From the NCBI GenBank assembly GCA_945862035.1, contig CAMAXB010000003.1:1-28830 (forward strand): a DNA stretch of 28,830 bases, given 5' to 3'. The position numbers were made by a program, and so were the translations under genes. This document shows positions 1 to 9,932 of this stretch, in pieces (the first letter of the stretch is position 1; each line of letters opens with the position of its first letter). The notes under the pieces are model-generated. The model worked only from the letters and a program-made list of their open reading frames with translations, was not told the DNA's origin and did not search any database. This stretch comes from Opitutus sp. GAS368. Lineage in GTDB: Bacteria; Verrucomicrobiota; Verrucomicrobiia; Opitutales; Opitutaceae.

Positions 1-1
1 C

Positions 2-112
2 GAGGTCGCGATCGTGCGTCACTTGCAACGTTACCAAAGCCGCGGGGCCGAGCAGTTTCTTCGCCTGATCCGCGAACTTTCCGCTCCTCCGACCGCCCCG
101 GTAAAATCCTGA
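2..112 (+). CDS. C-terminal end of an unidentified protein (partial)
   Basis: An open frame enters from the left edge and stops at TGA 110-112, giving 36 residues with a basic amphipathic segment (RHLQRYQSRGAEQFLRLIREL). The spacing of hydrophobic residues resembles the last helix of LysR-type regulators, and such regulators often neighbour MFS exporters, but that is a guess from a short tail. The downstream MFS gene is in the same direction and begins about 45-55 bases later, so the two could be co-transcribed. The identity cannot be settled without the upstream sequence. Confidence 0.45.
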   Translation, partial: EVAIVRHLQRYQSRGAEQFLRLIRELSAPPTAPVKS

Positions 113-168
113 GGACGCATCCCCACTCCGCGTTTGCACCGCCCGGCAACTCCGCCTTGGGTCACGCC

Positions 169-1410
169 GTGACGTCTTCGCCCACCCAACCTGCGTTCAA
201 TGAACGCACCCTCCTGCTGACGTTAGCGGCGATTCAGTTTACGCACATCATGGATTTCATGATCATGATGCCGCTCGGGGCGAGCCTCATGCGCGTGTTC
301 GAGATCGAGCCGGGCCAGTTCAGCCGACTGGTCGCCTCCTACGGCCTGTCGGCGGCGCTCACTGGGTTCCTCGCGGGCTTCGTGCTCGATCGCTTTGATC
401 GGCGGCCCGTTCTGCTCGTGCTGTACGCAGGCTTTACCTTGGCCACACTGGGCTGTGCGCTCGCCCCCACCTACGAATGGCTCATGGCCGCGCGCATCGC
501 GGCGGGCGCCTGCGGCGGCGTGGCCGGCTCCGTCGTCGGGGCCATGATTGGCGACGCGGTGCCGCCGGAGCGGCGCGGTCGCGCGTCGGCCACCGTCATG
601 GCGGCCTTTCCGCTGGCCTCGGTCCTCGGTGTGCCGGCCGGGCTTTTTCTCGCGACCACGTATGAGTGGCACGCCCCTTTCTACCTGCTCGCCATCGTCA
701 GCGCGATCGTGCTCGCGGTCGCCCTGCGGTCGCTGCCGCACGTGCCGAGCCACAAGACGGCCGCGCACCCGGTCCGGCAGATGGTCGAGATCCTCACGCA
801 TCGGATCCACGTCAGGGCGTTCCTCCTGAGTGCCGTGCTGGTGTTTGCCGGGGCCTCTGTCATTCCGTTCATGGCCCCGTCCATGGTCGCCAACGTGGGC
901 CTGCCCGAGCAGCAACTGCCCCTCATCTATCTGGTGGGAGGCGTCTGCACCTTCTTCACGATGCCGTGGTTCGGCCGCCTGGCCGACCGCCACGATAAAC
1001 TCCACATCCTCGCGTGGGTCTCGCTGGTAGCCGTGGCGACCGTTCTGGTGGTGACCCGTCTCGGTCCCGGCCCGCTGGGGATCACCCTGGCCGCGACCAG
1101 CGTGTTTTTCGTCACGATGTCCGGCCGCTTCGCCCCAGCGATGGCCATGGTAGCCAATGCGGTCGAGGGGAAGTACCGTGGCGGTTTCATGAGCGTGAAT
1201 TCCGCGATCCAGCAGGCATCGAGTGGTCTGGCCAATCTCGTCGCCGGCCTGCTCGTGACGCGCGGTGCCGCCGGCCAGCTGGTCGGCTACACCCAGGTCG
1301 GCTGGCTTGCCTGCGGCGCCTTCACGCTCACCGTGCTCCTCGCGGCCTGGCTGCGGTCGGCTGCGCCCCACGCGGCCAAGACGCCGGCGCCGGCCGTACC
1401 CGCGCTTTAG
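169..1410 (+). CDS. MFS transporter, DHA1-like drug/sugar efflux type
   Basis: A polytopic inner-membrane protein of about 413 residues with roughly twelve hydrophobic segments in two halves. The loop after the second segment carries a motif-A-like sequence (GFVLDRFDRRPVLL). The next segments (ARIAAGACGGVAGSVVGAMIG and a loop PERRGRASA) match DHA1-type proton antiporters of the AraJ/YdhP kind. It would export small molecules using the proton gradient, but the substrate is unknown. The start is uncertain: GTG 169 is used here, TTG 157 is in frame 12 bases upstream, and neither has a clear Shine-Dalgarno sequence. The tail is Ala/Pro-rich. A GC-rich hairpin of about 5 bp lies just after the stop (1413-1425). 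Confidence 0.85.
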   Translation: MTSSPTQPAFNERTLLLTLAAIQFTHIMDFMIMMPLGASLMRVFEIEPGQFSRLVASYGLSAALTGFLAGFVLDRFDRRPVLLVLYAGFTLATLGCALAPTYEWLMAARIAAGACGGVAGSVVGAMIGDAVPPERRGRASATVMAAFPLASVLGVPAGLFLATTYEWHAPFYLLAIVSAIVLAVALRSLPHVPSHKTAAHPVRQMVEILTHRIHVRAFLLSAVLVFAGASVIPFMAPSMVANVGLPEQQLPLIYLVGGVCTFFTMPWFGRLADRHDKLHILAWVSLVAVATVLVVTRLGPGPLGITLAATSVFFVTMSGRFAPAMAMVANAVEGKYRGGFMSVNSAIQQASSGLANLVAGLLVTRGAAGQLVGYTQVGWLACGAFTLTVLLAAWLRSAAPHAAKTPAPAVPAL

Positions 1411-1437
1411 GAGCCGGGCCCCGGCCCGCCTTTGCGT

Positions 1438-1466
1438 TTGCGGGACCGGCCAATCGCCGCTAGATT
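1438..1466 (+). promoter_or_regulatory. Candidate promoter with start codon close to the -10 box
   Basis: TTGCGG (1438-1443) and TAGATT (1461-1466) are separated by 17 bases. The ATG of the phasin-like gene is at 1476, so transcription would start about 3 bases before the start codon, giving a leaderless or nearly leaderless message. An inverted repeat GCCAATC/GATTGGC (1449-1455, 1463-1469) overlaps the -10 box and could be an operator. This is inferred from consensus only. Confidence 0.4.
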
Positions 1467-1475
1467 GGCGGCACT

Positions 1476-1796
1476 ATGATCGACCTCATCAAAAAGACCC
1501 TCCTCGCCGGAGTCGGCGCCGCCATCGTGACCAAGGAAAAGGCCGAGCACGCCCTCCAGGATTACGTCAAGCAGGGCAAGGTCAGCGCCGCCGACGCGCG
1601 GGCCATGGCCGAGCGCATTGCGGAACAGGGCCGTAAGGAATTCGATGACATGTCGGACCAGCTCGGCGCGCGAATCCGCGACTACACCCAGCGCGCCGAC
1701 GCGGCGACCCTCGAACGGATCGCCGCCCTGGAGCAGCGCGTGCAGGCCCTCGAGGCCCGGACCGGCGGCGCCACTCCGCCCCCCGGCCAGTCGTGA
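1476..1796 (+). CDS. Phasin-like / poly(hydroxyalkanoate) granule-associated-type small protein
   Basis: A 106-residue protein. Residues 1-25 contain a short hydrophobic stretch (KKTLLAGVGAAIVTKEKAEHAL), followed by a KQGKVSAADARAMAERI segment and a long charged helix. The end is a predicted coiled coil (LERIAALEQRVQALEAR, about 85-101) and a Gly/Pro tail. This is the pattern of the PhaF/PhaI phasin-like family, also annotated as DUF-type accessory proteins found next to ABC1/UbiB kinases. Its stop overlaps the GTG start of the UbiB-like gene by four bases (GTGA at 1793-1796), so the two are probably translationally coupled. A role in PHA storage is not shown here; it may instead be a partner or membrane tether for the kinase-like protein. 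Confidence 0.7.
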   Translation: MIDLIKKTLLAGVGAAIVTKEKAEHALQDYVKQGKVSAADARAMAERIAEQGRKEFDDMSDQLGARIRDYTQRADAATLERIAALEQRVQALEARTGGATPPPGQS

Positions 1797-3448
1797 AGGG
1801 CTTCGACCTCCTCAAGCACGCCGTTCGCGCGAAGGAAATCTTCAGCGTGCTCGCGCGGCACGGTTTCGCGGACCTGCTTGACCAGATCGAGGTGCCGTCG
1901 GGTTTCTGGCAGCGCCTCGTTCCCGCCCCGGCCGAGCACCGCAGCACGGGGGAGCGCATCCGCCTGGCCCTGGAGGAACTCGGTCCGACCTTCGTCAAGC
2001 TGGGCCAGCTCATCTCGATGCGGCCCGAGACGGTTCCGGCGCCCTTCATCATCGAGCTGCGCAAATTGCAGAACCATGTGCCGGCGCTGCCCTTCGAGGA
2101 AATTGACCGCGTGATGCGGGCGGAGTTGGGCCAGGATCCGTCCATGGTCTTCAGTGAATTTGATCCGTCGCCGATCGCGGCGGGCTCTCTCGCCCAAGTG
2201 TATCGCGCCCGGCTGCGGGACGGCGGCGCCGCTGTCGCCGTGAAGGTTCAGCGGCCCAACATCGTGCGCAATGTGCACACTGACCTTGAACTCGCCGCTT
2301 GGCTGGCGCAGCAGCTACACACCCGGGTGGCCGCCCTGCAGGCCTTCGACCTGCCGGCCGTTGTGGCTGAGGTCCGGGCCGGCGTGCTGCGCGAGCTCGA
2401 CTTCCTCAACGAGGCGCGAAACCAGCAGTATTTCAACACCCTAAATCCGGCGCCGGAACAGGTCTTCGCTCCCGGCGTGCTCAATGCGCTCACGACGGAG
2501 CGACTGCTGGTGATGGACTTCGTCGAGGGCACCACCGTGGGCAACGGCAGCCATCCAGGCGTGGACCCGCGCCTGCTGGCCGCGCACGGCGCCCGCTCGC
2601 TCGTGCACCAGGTGCTGGTGGCCGGCTTTTTCCACGCGGATCCCCACGCCGGCAATGTTCTGGCCACGCCGGATGGGCGGCTCTGCCTGATTGACTGGGG
2701 ACTGGCCGGACATCTCACGCGGCGGCTCCGCCATGCCCTCGCGGATTTTTGGCAGGCGGCGGTGGAGCAGGACGCCGAGCGGATCGTTGAGATCGCCACG
2801 GCGCTGGCGCCGCCCAATGCGCTGATTGACCCGCGCACGATGGAGAAGGAAGTCACGCTCGCCCTGCGGGAGGACCTGAACTTCATCATCGGACGCCAGG
2901 AGCTGGGCCGGGCCATGCTCAAGCTCCTGTATATCTTCGGACGCCACGGCATCCCGCTCTCCCGCGACTATTCGTTGATGGCCAAGGCCGTTCTCTCGAT
3001 CGAGGAAGTCGGCCGCGCGCTCGATCCGGAATTCAATCTGCGCATTCACGCCGGGCCGATCCTGAAGACCGTCCAGCGGGAACGCGTCGGAGCCCGCGCA
3101 ATGGGTCGCCGGCTGCGGGATCTGACCCGCGCAGCGCTCTCTGGGCTGCATGACCTGCCGGGTGAACTCCAACGACTTGTCCGGCGGCTGGGGCATGACG
3201 ATCTCACGATCAACTTCCACCACCGTGGGCTGGAGGAGATCGACGACGCGCTGAAGACTTCCGCCAACCGCATTGCACTGGGCGTGATCATCGGGTCGCT
3301 GATCATCGGATCCTCGCTGATCGTGACGACCCGCATCCCTCCCTTCCTTCTCGGCTACCCCGCCCTCGGAATCGTTGGCTATCTGCTTTCCGCCGTCCTC
3401 GGGTTGTACGTCGTGTGGGACATCATCCGTCACGGACGGCATCGCTGA
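1793..3448 (+). CDS. ABC1/UbiB-family atypical kinase-like protein
   Basis: A 551-residue protein of the ABC1/AarF/UbiB family, which supports ubiquinone or menaquinone biosynthesis or lipid handling at the membrane through an atypical ATPase/kinase fold. The hallmark KxGQ motif is at 69-72 (FVKLGQ), the Ala-rich nucleotide loop at 128-132 (AAAGS-like, here IAAGS), and the ATP lysine at K151 (VAVKVQRP). The catalytic-loop equivalent is HADPHAGN (281-288) and the metal-binding motif is LIDWGL (299-304). Two hydrophobic segments at about 493-547 form a C-terminal membrane hairpin, as in UbiB/COQ8. The GTG start at 1793 overlaps the preceding phasin-like gene. All key residues are present, so the protein should be active. 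No other quinone genes are adjacent. Confidence 0.92.
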   Translation: MKGFDLLKHAVRAKEIFSVLARHGFADLLDQIEVPSGFWQRLVPAPAEHRSTGERIRLALEELGPTFVKLGQLISMRPETVPAPFIIELRKLQNHVPALPFEEIDRVMRAELGQDPSMVFSEFDPSPIAAGSLAQVYRARLRDGGAAVAVKVQRPNIVRNVHTDLELAAWLAQQLHTRVAALQAFDLPAVVAEVRAGVLRELDFLNEARNQQYFNTLNPAPEQVFAPGVLNALTTERLLVMDFVEGTTVGNGSHPGVDPRLLAAHGARSLVHQVLVAGFFHADPHAGNVLATPDGRLCLIDWGLAGHLTRRLRHALADFWQAAVEQDAERIVEIATALAPPNALIDPRTMEKEVTLALREDLNFIIGRQELGRAMLKLLYIFGRHGIPLSRDYSLMAKAVLSIEEVGRALDPEFNLRIHAGPILKTVQRERVGARAMGRRLRDLTRAALSGLHDLPGELQRLVRRLGHDDLTINFHHRGLEEIDDALKTSANRIALGVIIGSLIIGSSLIVTTRIPPFLLGYPALGIVGYLLSAVLGLYVVWDIIRHGRHR

Positions 3449-3607
3449 AACGGAACCAAGGCCGATTCCATCGAAAGACCCGCGTCAAGCTCAAGCCGAC
3501 TGAGCGCGCCTGAGTGAGGCGACGGCCTTGCGCGGACCCGCTCATGCTTCACCTTGATTGAGTCAAAGTTCCCTGGCGCGGCGGAGCTCAGTCCCGTGAT
3601 CAGCTGG

Positions 3608-3853
3608 TCACCGGGCCTTGCGCTTTTGCTCGAACTCCCGATAGCGGGAACGCTGTTCTTCGGGCCGCGCCTGCTTGGACGCCTCGGCGCTGGCCCGGAT
3701 CGCGTTGATTTCATCGGTCGCCGCTTCCACGCAACTTGCGACCGCCTGCGCGGACGGGTCCGCCGGGGTAGACGCGCCCAGCGGGGGAACCGAGGTCAGG
3801 AGCGAGGACGCGGCCAGCAGCAGAACGGCGATCAGGGGTCGGATGGTTTTCAT
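3608..3853 (-). CDS. Small secreted hypothetical protein
   Basis: An 81-residue protein beginning with a clear signal peptide (MKTIRPLIAVLLLAASSLL, likely cleavage near an Ala-Ser after residue 27). The mature part is short and highly charged, with one Cys (ASCVEAATDEINAIRASAEA) and a basic end (RYREFEQKRKAR). It is convergent with the UbiB-like gene and divergent from the U32 gene. The ATG at 3853 was chosen because the signal peptide starts exactly there. I do not recognise a family. The helical, charged composition suggests a periplasmic helical protein, but no function is assigned. Confidence 0.6.
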   Translation of the reverse strand: MKTIRPLIAVLLLAASSLLTSVPPLGASTPADPSAQAVASCVEAATDEINAIRASAEASKQARPEEQRSRYREFEQKRKAR

Positions 3854-3912
3854 CCCCCGATAGACGCCCGGCAGCGTGAAAGTTCCCTCTTGGCCGGTTT
3901 TTCCTAATGCTG

Positions 3913-3940
3913 TTGCGACCCAGGGCCGCACCGCTACAGA
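3913..3940 (+). promoter_or_regulatory. Candidate promoter of the U32 gene
   Basis: TTGCGA (3913-3918) and TACAGA (3935-3940) lie 16 bases apart. The chosen ATG is at 3948, only seven bases past the -10 box, so the transcript would be leaderless. No ribosome-binding site precedes this ATG, which fits that reading. Consensus-based inference. Confidence 0.35.
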
Positions 3941-3947
3941 CAACCCC

Positions 3948-6572
<2,625 letters not shown>

Positions 6573-6590
6573 ACCGGTTGGACAAGCCAA

Positions 6591-6618
6591 GGCCGGACCG
6601 CCCAAGGGCGGTCCGGCC
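6591..6618. other. Perfect 13-bp GC hairpin
   Basis: GGCCGGACCGCCC (6591-6603) pairs exactly with GGGCGGTCCGGCC (6606-6618) around a minimal AA centre. No T-run follows, so it is not a complete intrinsic terminator by itself, but it would block exonucleases or pause polymerase downstream of the U32 gene. Confidence 0.7.
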
Positions 6619-6639
6619 AGGTCCAGCTTCAACTAACAA

Positions 6640-6669
6640 TCCCGCGAGGCGAGGCCTCCGGGAATTTTT
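6640..6669 (+). terminator. Intrinsic terminator of the U32 gene
   Basis: The stem is TCCCG-GAGGC (6640-6650, one bulged C) paired with GCCTC-CGGGA (6654-6663) around a 3-base loop. A TTTTT run at 6665-6669 follows. Position and form fit Rho-independent termination of the plus-strand U32 transcript. Confidence 0.65.
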
Positions 6670-6729
6670 ATGGCTTGTCCAAAGAACAGTTGCTTGCGGC
6701 GACGCCGGTCATGACCGCGGCTGCGCGGG

Positions 6730-6750
6730 GTAGGTTCCATCGGAACCTAC
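6730..6750. other. Perfect 9-bp hairpin upstream of the kinase-like gene
   Basis: GTAGGTTCC (6730-6738) and GGAACCTAC (6742-6750) form a perfect stem with an ATC loop. A second palindrome, CGGTCATGACCG, lies about 15 bases upstream. The hairpin is in the leader of the adenylate-kinase-like gene (start 6809), so it may be a REP-like repeat or an mRNA structure. Confidence 0.6.
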
Positions 6751-6808
6751 AATTCCGGAGTCGCCAGCGATTGCGAAAGCGGTTTTTCATGGCCTCACGC
6801 CATTCCCC

Positions 6809-8053
6809 ATGTCGAGCCCTTCCGCCCCCTTCTCCTCTCCCTCTCCCTCGCCTGAGCCCGGCCCGCCACCGGCCCAGGGCGCCAAGCAGCCCGACCTTGA
6901 GATCAAGGACGCGGCCCTGATCTTTTCCGCAGTCTGGGAGGAACTTGAGGCGGAATACGGACGGGAAAACCTGCGGTTCCCCAAGGAGTTCATCCTCCTC
7001 GGCGGCGCCCCCGGCTCGGGCAAGGGCACGAACACTGAGTTCATCCTGCAGGCGCGTGGCCTCACCTGCCCTCCGATTGTCATCAGCTCGCTCCTCAATT
7101 CCCCCGAGGCCAAGCGGATCAAGAATGCCGGCAGCATGGTCGGCGACCGCGAGGTGGTCAGCATTCTCCTCCAGGAACTCCTGCGGGAGGAGTACCGCGA
7201 CGGCTGTATTCTTGATGGCTTCCCGCGCACCAAGGTCCAGGTCGCCTGCCTCAAGCTGCTCGTCAGCAAGATGCATGCCCTCCGCGCGGATTTTCACAAC
7301 ACGCCGATCGGGATTCATTTCCGCCAGCCGACCGTGCACATCATGGTGCTGTTCGTCGACGAACGCACTTCGGTTGAACGTCAGCTCAGGCGCGGCCTGG
7401 ACATCAAGCGGCACACTGAGGAGGTCGTGCGCACCGGGCTGGGTGAGCTGCAGGAGGAGCGCCCCACGGACTACGATCAGGCCCTCGCCCAGCGTCGCTA
7501 CCGCGTCTTCAAGGAACAGACGTGGGAAGCGCTCCAGTCGCTGAAGGAAAAGTTCCACTACCACTTCGTCAATGCGCAGGGCTCGATCACGGAGGTTGAG
7601 CAGAACATCCTGCGCGAGCTGCAGTATCAAAGCACGCTGGAGCTGGATCCCCGCACGCACGACCGGCTGCGCATGATCCCGGTCGCGAGCGAAATCATCA
7701 TCCATGCCCGGCAGGAGATGGTGAAGCGGCTCGACAGCTACGAGGTCGAGCACCGCGACCTCTTTGCCAAGGTGGTGGCATTTGTTCGCTTCAAGGTCAT
7801 GCCCATCGTCATCCGTCACGCGATCAGCGGCGTGGCGCTGGTCAACACCGAGGAACCCGTCCTCGAGGATCCCCTCGCGCTGGCCATGCTGATCGATATC
7901 TTTTCCGAGCGCGGCTACCATGCGGCGGTCGACCTTCACCGCATCGAGGTCCCGGAGCATGTAAACCTGACCACCGGCCAGCTTACCTGCCGGATCAAGA
8001 AGGTTTACCGTATCCAGATCCGTTTTCGGGGCTCAGAGATCCGGCGCGGGTAG
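6809..8053 (+). CDS. Adenylate-kinase-like nucleoside monophosphate kinase with long C-terminal extension
   Basis: A 414-residue protein. After a disordered Ser/Pro-rich head (1-25) comes a P-loop GAPGSGKGT (66-74). Next are an NMP-binding region (PIVISSLLNSPEAKR, with GSMVGDREVVSILLQELL) and the family hallmark DGFPRT (136-141). These match adenylate kinases, which transfer phosphate between ATP and AMP in the cytoplasm. The length is about twice the usual 180-220. The extra C-terminal part of about 170 residues (from about residue 250) holds a helical, charged sequence ending in a beta-like segment (TGQLTCRIKKVYRIQIRF) that I do not recognise. The lid Arg-rich region is only partly recognisable, so substrate specificity is open. 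The ATG at 6809 was chosen because it is the first in frame. Confidence 0.82.
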   Translation: MSSPSAPFSSPSPSPEPGPPPAQGAKQPDLEIKDAALIFSAVWEELEAEYGRENLRFPKEFILLGGAPGSGKGTNTEFILQARGLTCPPIVISSLLNSPEAKRIKNAGSMVGDREVVSILLQELLREEYRDGCILDGFPRTKVQVACLKLLVSKMHALRADFHNTPIGIHFRQPTVHIMVLFVDERTSVERQLRRGLDIKRHTEEVVRTGLGELQEERPTDYDQALAQRRYRVFKEQTWEALQSLKEKFHYHFVNAQGSITEVEQNILRELQYQSTLELDPRTHDRLRMIPVASEIIIHARQEMVKRLDSYEVEHRDLFAKVVAFVRFKVMPIVIRHAISGVALVNTEEPVLEDPLALAMLIDIFSERGYHAAVDLHRIEVPEHVNLTTGQLTCRIKKVYRIQIRFRGSEIRRG

Positions 8054-8063
8054 CGGAATTCGG

Positions 8064-8098
8064 GATTTTCGATTTTCGATTTTCGAATTTCGATTTCT
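8064..8098 (+). repeat. Heptamer array, GATTTTC orientation (left arm)
   Basis: Five 7-bp units: GATTTTC three times, then GAATTTC and GATTTCT. It faces the GAAAATC array at 8244-8276, giving an inverted pair around 145 bp that has no recognisable gene. It lies between the convergent ends of the kinase-like gene and the second MacB-like permease. Confidence 0.9.
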
Positions 8099-8243
8099 GC
8101 AGCCGGGCGCGTGGGAATTGTGCTGGCTTCGGGCGCGTTACCTCAGGCGGAAGGTGGATCGTTCGATGCCAGGTCGTGAGCGGCCGCCCCTCTCGCGGCC
8201 CAAGCCAACACTACCCATGGCTGCCCCGGAGAGGCAGTCTGCC

Positions 8244-8276
8244 GAAATCGAAAATCGAGAATCGAAAATCAAATCC
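8244..8276 (-). repeat. Heptamer array, GAAAATC orientation (right arm)
   Basis: Units GAAATC, GAAAATC, GAGAATC, GAAAATC and a degenerate AAATCC. It is the inverted counterpart of 8064-8098 and ends four bases before the stop codon of the permease gene at 8280. Confidence 0.88.
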
Positions 8277-8279
8277 CCG

Positions 8280-9506
8280 TCACTCGTAGCGCAGGGCCTC
8301 AATCGGATCGAGGGATGCGGCCTTATAGGCCGGATAAAGCCCGAAGCCGATGCCGATCGCGCTGCACACGAGCAAACCGGCGATGGCCCAGCCCCAGGGA
8401 AAAATCATTTCCGCGTTGAAGAACGTCGCGGCGATGTTGCCCCCCAGCACTCCGAACAGGATACCGGCGAGCCCACCCATCATCGATAGCAGGGTCGCCT
8501 CAATCAGAAACTGGTTGAGAATGTTTCGCTTCTTGGCGCCGATACTCTTGCGAATGCCGATCTCCTTGGTCCGCTCGGTCACACTGACCAGCATGATGTT
8601 CATCACGCCGACCCCGGAGGCGAGCAGCGCGATCGCACTGATCACGAAGGCGCCCACCGCAACGACGCCGGCGATGTTGTTGAAGGCCTCGATCAGCGAC
8701 TCATTGGAGAACACCTCGAAGTCATTCCGATCCTCCGGCTCCAGGCTGCGCACCAGCCGCATCACCCCGATCGCCCGCTCCTGCGTGGCGACGAGCTCGG
8801 CTTGGTTGACCGCCTGCACATTGATGCCCACCGAGCGCCGGGCCCGGCCGTAGACCTCCATGAACTGGGTGATCGGAATCACCACGAAATTGTCCTGACT
8901 CTGGCCAAAGGAGGAACCCTTGGCCGCGAGCACCCCAATCACCGTATAGCTCTGGCCGTCCATGCGGACGGCCTTGCCAAGCGGATCCTCGTTGAGAAAA
9001 ATCCGCTCCGCGATGCCATTGCCGATCACGGCAACCGCGCGGCCGAATTCGACGTCCCCCGGACCGATATTGCGGCCGGCGGCGACGTCGAAATTCCGAC
9101 TGGAGAGAAAATTTTCGTCCGTACCCGTCATCCGGACGTTGGGATTCGTGCGCCGGTCAAGATAACTTACCCGGATGCCGCTCCGATTGAGCGCAAGGCT
9201 GACGGCCGCCGTCTCGCTCATCAGCAGCTTGAAGCGTGCGGCCTGCCCGAAATCAATATCGCGCCGGTTGGCAAAGCGCTGCCGGGGATCGCTGAAGTTG
9301 ATCGCAGGAAATTTCGTGAACTGGAAACTATTTGCCCCCAGCACGTTCAGCCCGCTCTCGATCGAACCGCGGAGCCCGCTGATCACGGTCATGACGCCAA
9401 TGACCGAAAATACCCCCACGGCGATGCCCAGCATGGTCAACGAGGACCGCAGCTTGTTGGACTGGAGCGCGCCCAGCGCGAGACGGAGGGTTTCGACTAA
9501 ATTCAT
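8280..9506 (-). CDS. MacB-like ABC transporter permease (second of the operon)
   Basis: A 408-residue inner-membrane protein of the MacB/FtsX class. It has one N-terminal membrane segment (about 20-42, SLTMLGIAVGVFSVIGVMTVIS), a large periplasmic MacB_PCD domain (about 45-275), and three C-terminal segments typical of FtsX. The conserved cytoplasmic coupling loop reads VTERTKEIGIRKSIGAKKRNIL and the end reads AYKAASLDPIEALRYE. It has no ATPase domain, so it depends on the separate ATPase at 11343-12074. With that ATPase, the adaptor and the sister permease (9933-11180) it would form a mechanotransmission exporter. Its ATG (9506-9504) overlaps the TGA of the four-helix-bundle gene as ATGA and also overlaps a heptamer array. 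Confidence 0.92.
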   Translation of the reverse strand: MNLVETLRLALGALQSNKLRSSLTMLGIAVGVFSVIGVMTVISGLRGSIESGLNVLGANSFQFTKFPAINFSDPRQRFANRRDIDFGQAARFKLLMSETAAVSLALNRSGIRVSYLDRRTNPNVRMTGTDENFLSSRNFDVAAGRNIGPGDVEFGRAVAVIGNGIAERIFLNEDPLGKAVRMDGQSYTVIGVLAAKGSSFGQSQDNFVVIPITQFMEVYGRARRSVGINVQAVNQAELVATQERAIGVMRLVRSLEPEDRNDFEVFSNESLIEAFNNIAGVVAVGAFVISAIALLASGVGVMNIMLVSVTERTKEIGIRKSIGAKKRNILNQFLIEATLLSMMGGLAGILFGVLGGNIAATFFNAEMIFPWGWAIAGLLVCSAIGIGFGLYPAYKAASLDPIEALRYE

Positions 9507-9892
9507 TTTCGATTTTCGATTTTCGATTTTCGATTCCCCTGCAAGAGCGTCTTGCGGGAGGCGACCATGATAGCGGTGAGTTCACCCGCCTCTCGGTAAA
9601 GATCGGTCGCCTTCGATTCCGGCAGAAGCCCGCGTTCGATCACAATCTCCAGCCAAAAGGCGCTTTCGTCCGCTTCCTCTTCCACGATCGTCAGTTTATT
9701 AATCATGTCGGCCGCCGACTTGGCTCGGCAGACCGCGCGATAGTTCGCGCCAACCGACGTACCGGCGCGACCAAGTTGACCCGCCACGATTCGGGAAGAT
9801 CGGCTGTCAGGCAAAGCGTCGATCAGGGTTAGCGTCCGCAAAGCAAATGCCTTGGTCCGCGCCTTCATCAGGCTCTCTGTCATGGCGGTCAT
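9503..9892 (-). CDS. Four-helix-bundle protein (23S rRNA IVS / S23-type family)
   Basis: A 129-residue protein matching the TIGR02436 four-helix-bundle family, first known from intervening sequences within 23S rRNA genes. Diagnostic stretches are SSRIVAGQLGRAGTSVGANYRAV (about 31-53) and the acidic helix KLTIVEEEADESAFWLEIV. Molecular function is unknown; a positively charged helical bundle suggests nucleic-acid or protein binding. The gene is wedged between the two MacB-like permease genes and flanked by inverted 7-bp arrays (9505-9538 and 9894-9926). The last residues (RKSKIENRK) are encoded by the array, and the stop overlaps the permease start as ATGA. It thus looks like the cargo of a small repeat-bounded cassette rather than a component of the exporter. 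Confidence 0.85.
   Translation of the reverse strand: MTAMTESLMKARTKAFALRTLTLIDALPDSRSSRIVAGQLGRAGTSVGANYRAVCRAKSAADMINKLTIVEEEADESAFWLEIVIERGLLPESKATDLYREAGELTAIMVASRKTLLQGNRKSKIENRK
9505..9538 (+). repeat. Heptamer array, GATTTTC orientation, overlapping two genes
   Basis: A partial unit ATTTTC, three perfect GATTTTC units (9511-9531) and a degenerate GATTCCC. It encodes the tail of the four-helix-bundle protein and covers part of the start codon of the permease at 9506. It is inverted relative to 9894-9926. Confidence 0.92.
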
Positions 9893-9893
9893 A

Positions 9894-9926
9894 GAATCGA
9901 AATTCGAAATTCGAGACTCGAAAATC
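9894..9926 (-). repeat. Heptamer array, GAAAWTC orientation
   Basis: Units GAATC, GAAATTC, GAAATTC, GAGACTC, GAAAATC. It lies between the start of the four-helix-bundle gene (9892) and the end of the upstream permease (9933), as the inverted partner of 9505-9538. Confidence 0.88.
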
Positions 9927-9932
9927 TAACGC

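Larger units (their letters stand above)
6578..6682. repeat. 105-bp element with perfect 12-bp inverted ends and internal hairpins
   Basis: TTGGACAAGCCA (6578-6589) and TGGCTTGTCCAA (6671-6682) are perfect inverted repeats. Between them lie a perfect 13-bp hairpin (6591-6603 with 6606-6618) and a terminator hairpin (6640-6663). The element begins six bases after the U32 stop codon. It could be a MITE-like insertion or a structured 3' UTR/ncRNA; the sequence alone does not decide which. Confidence 0.6.

Noticed and set aside
223..1371. A 382-codon minus frame opposite the MFS gene.
   Set aside because: Highly charged, His/Arg/Glu-rich with no hydrophobic pattern; typical antisense shadow of a membrane protein gene.
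8099..8243. Possible decayed gene inside the array pair at 8064-8276.
   Set aside because: All frames are short and none resembles the four-helix-bundle or GxxExxY proteins.
8064..9926. The repeated 7-mers considered as a CRISPR array.
   Set aside because: Units are 7 bp with no spacers, so they are simple tandem repeats.
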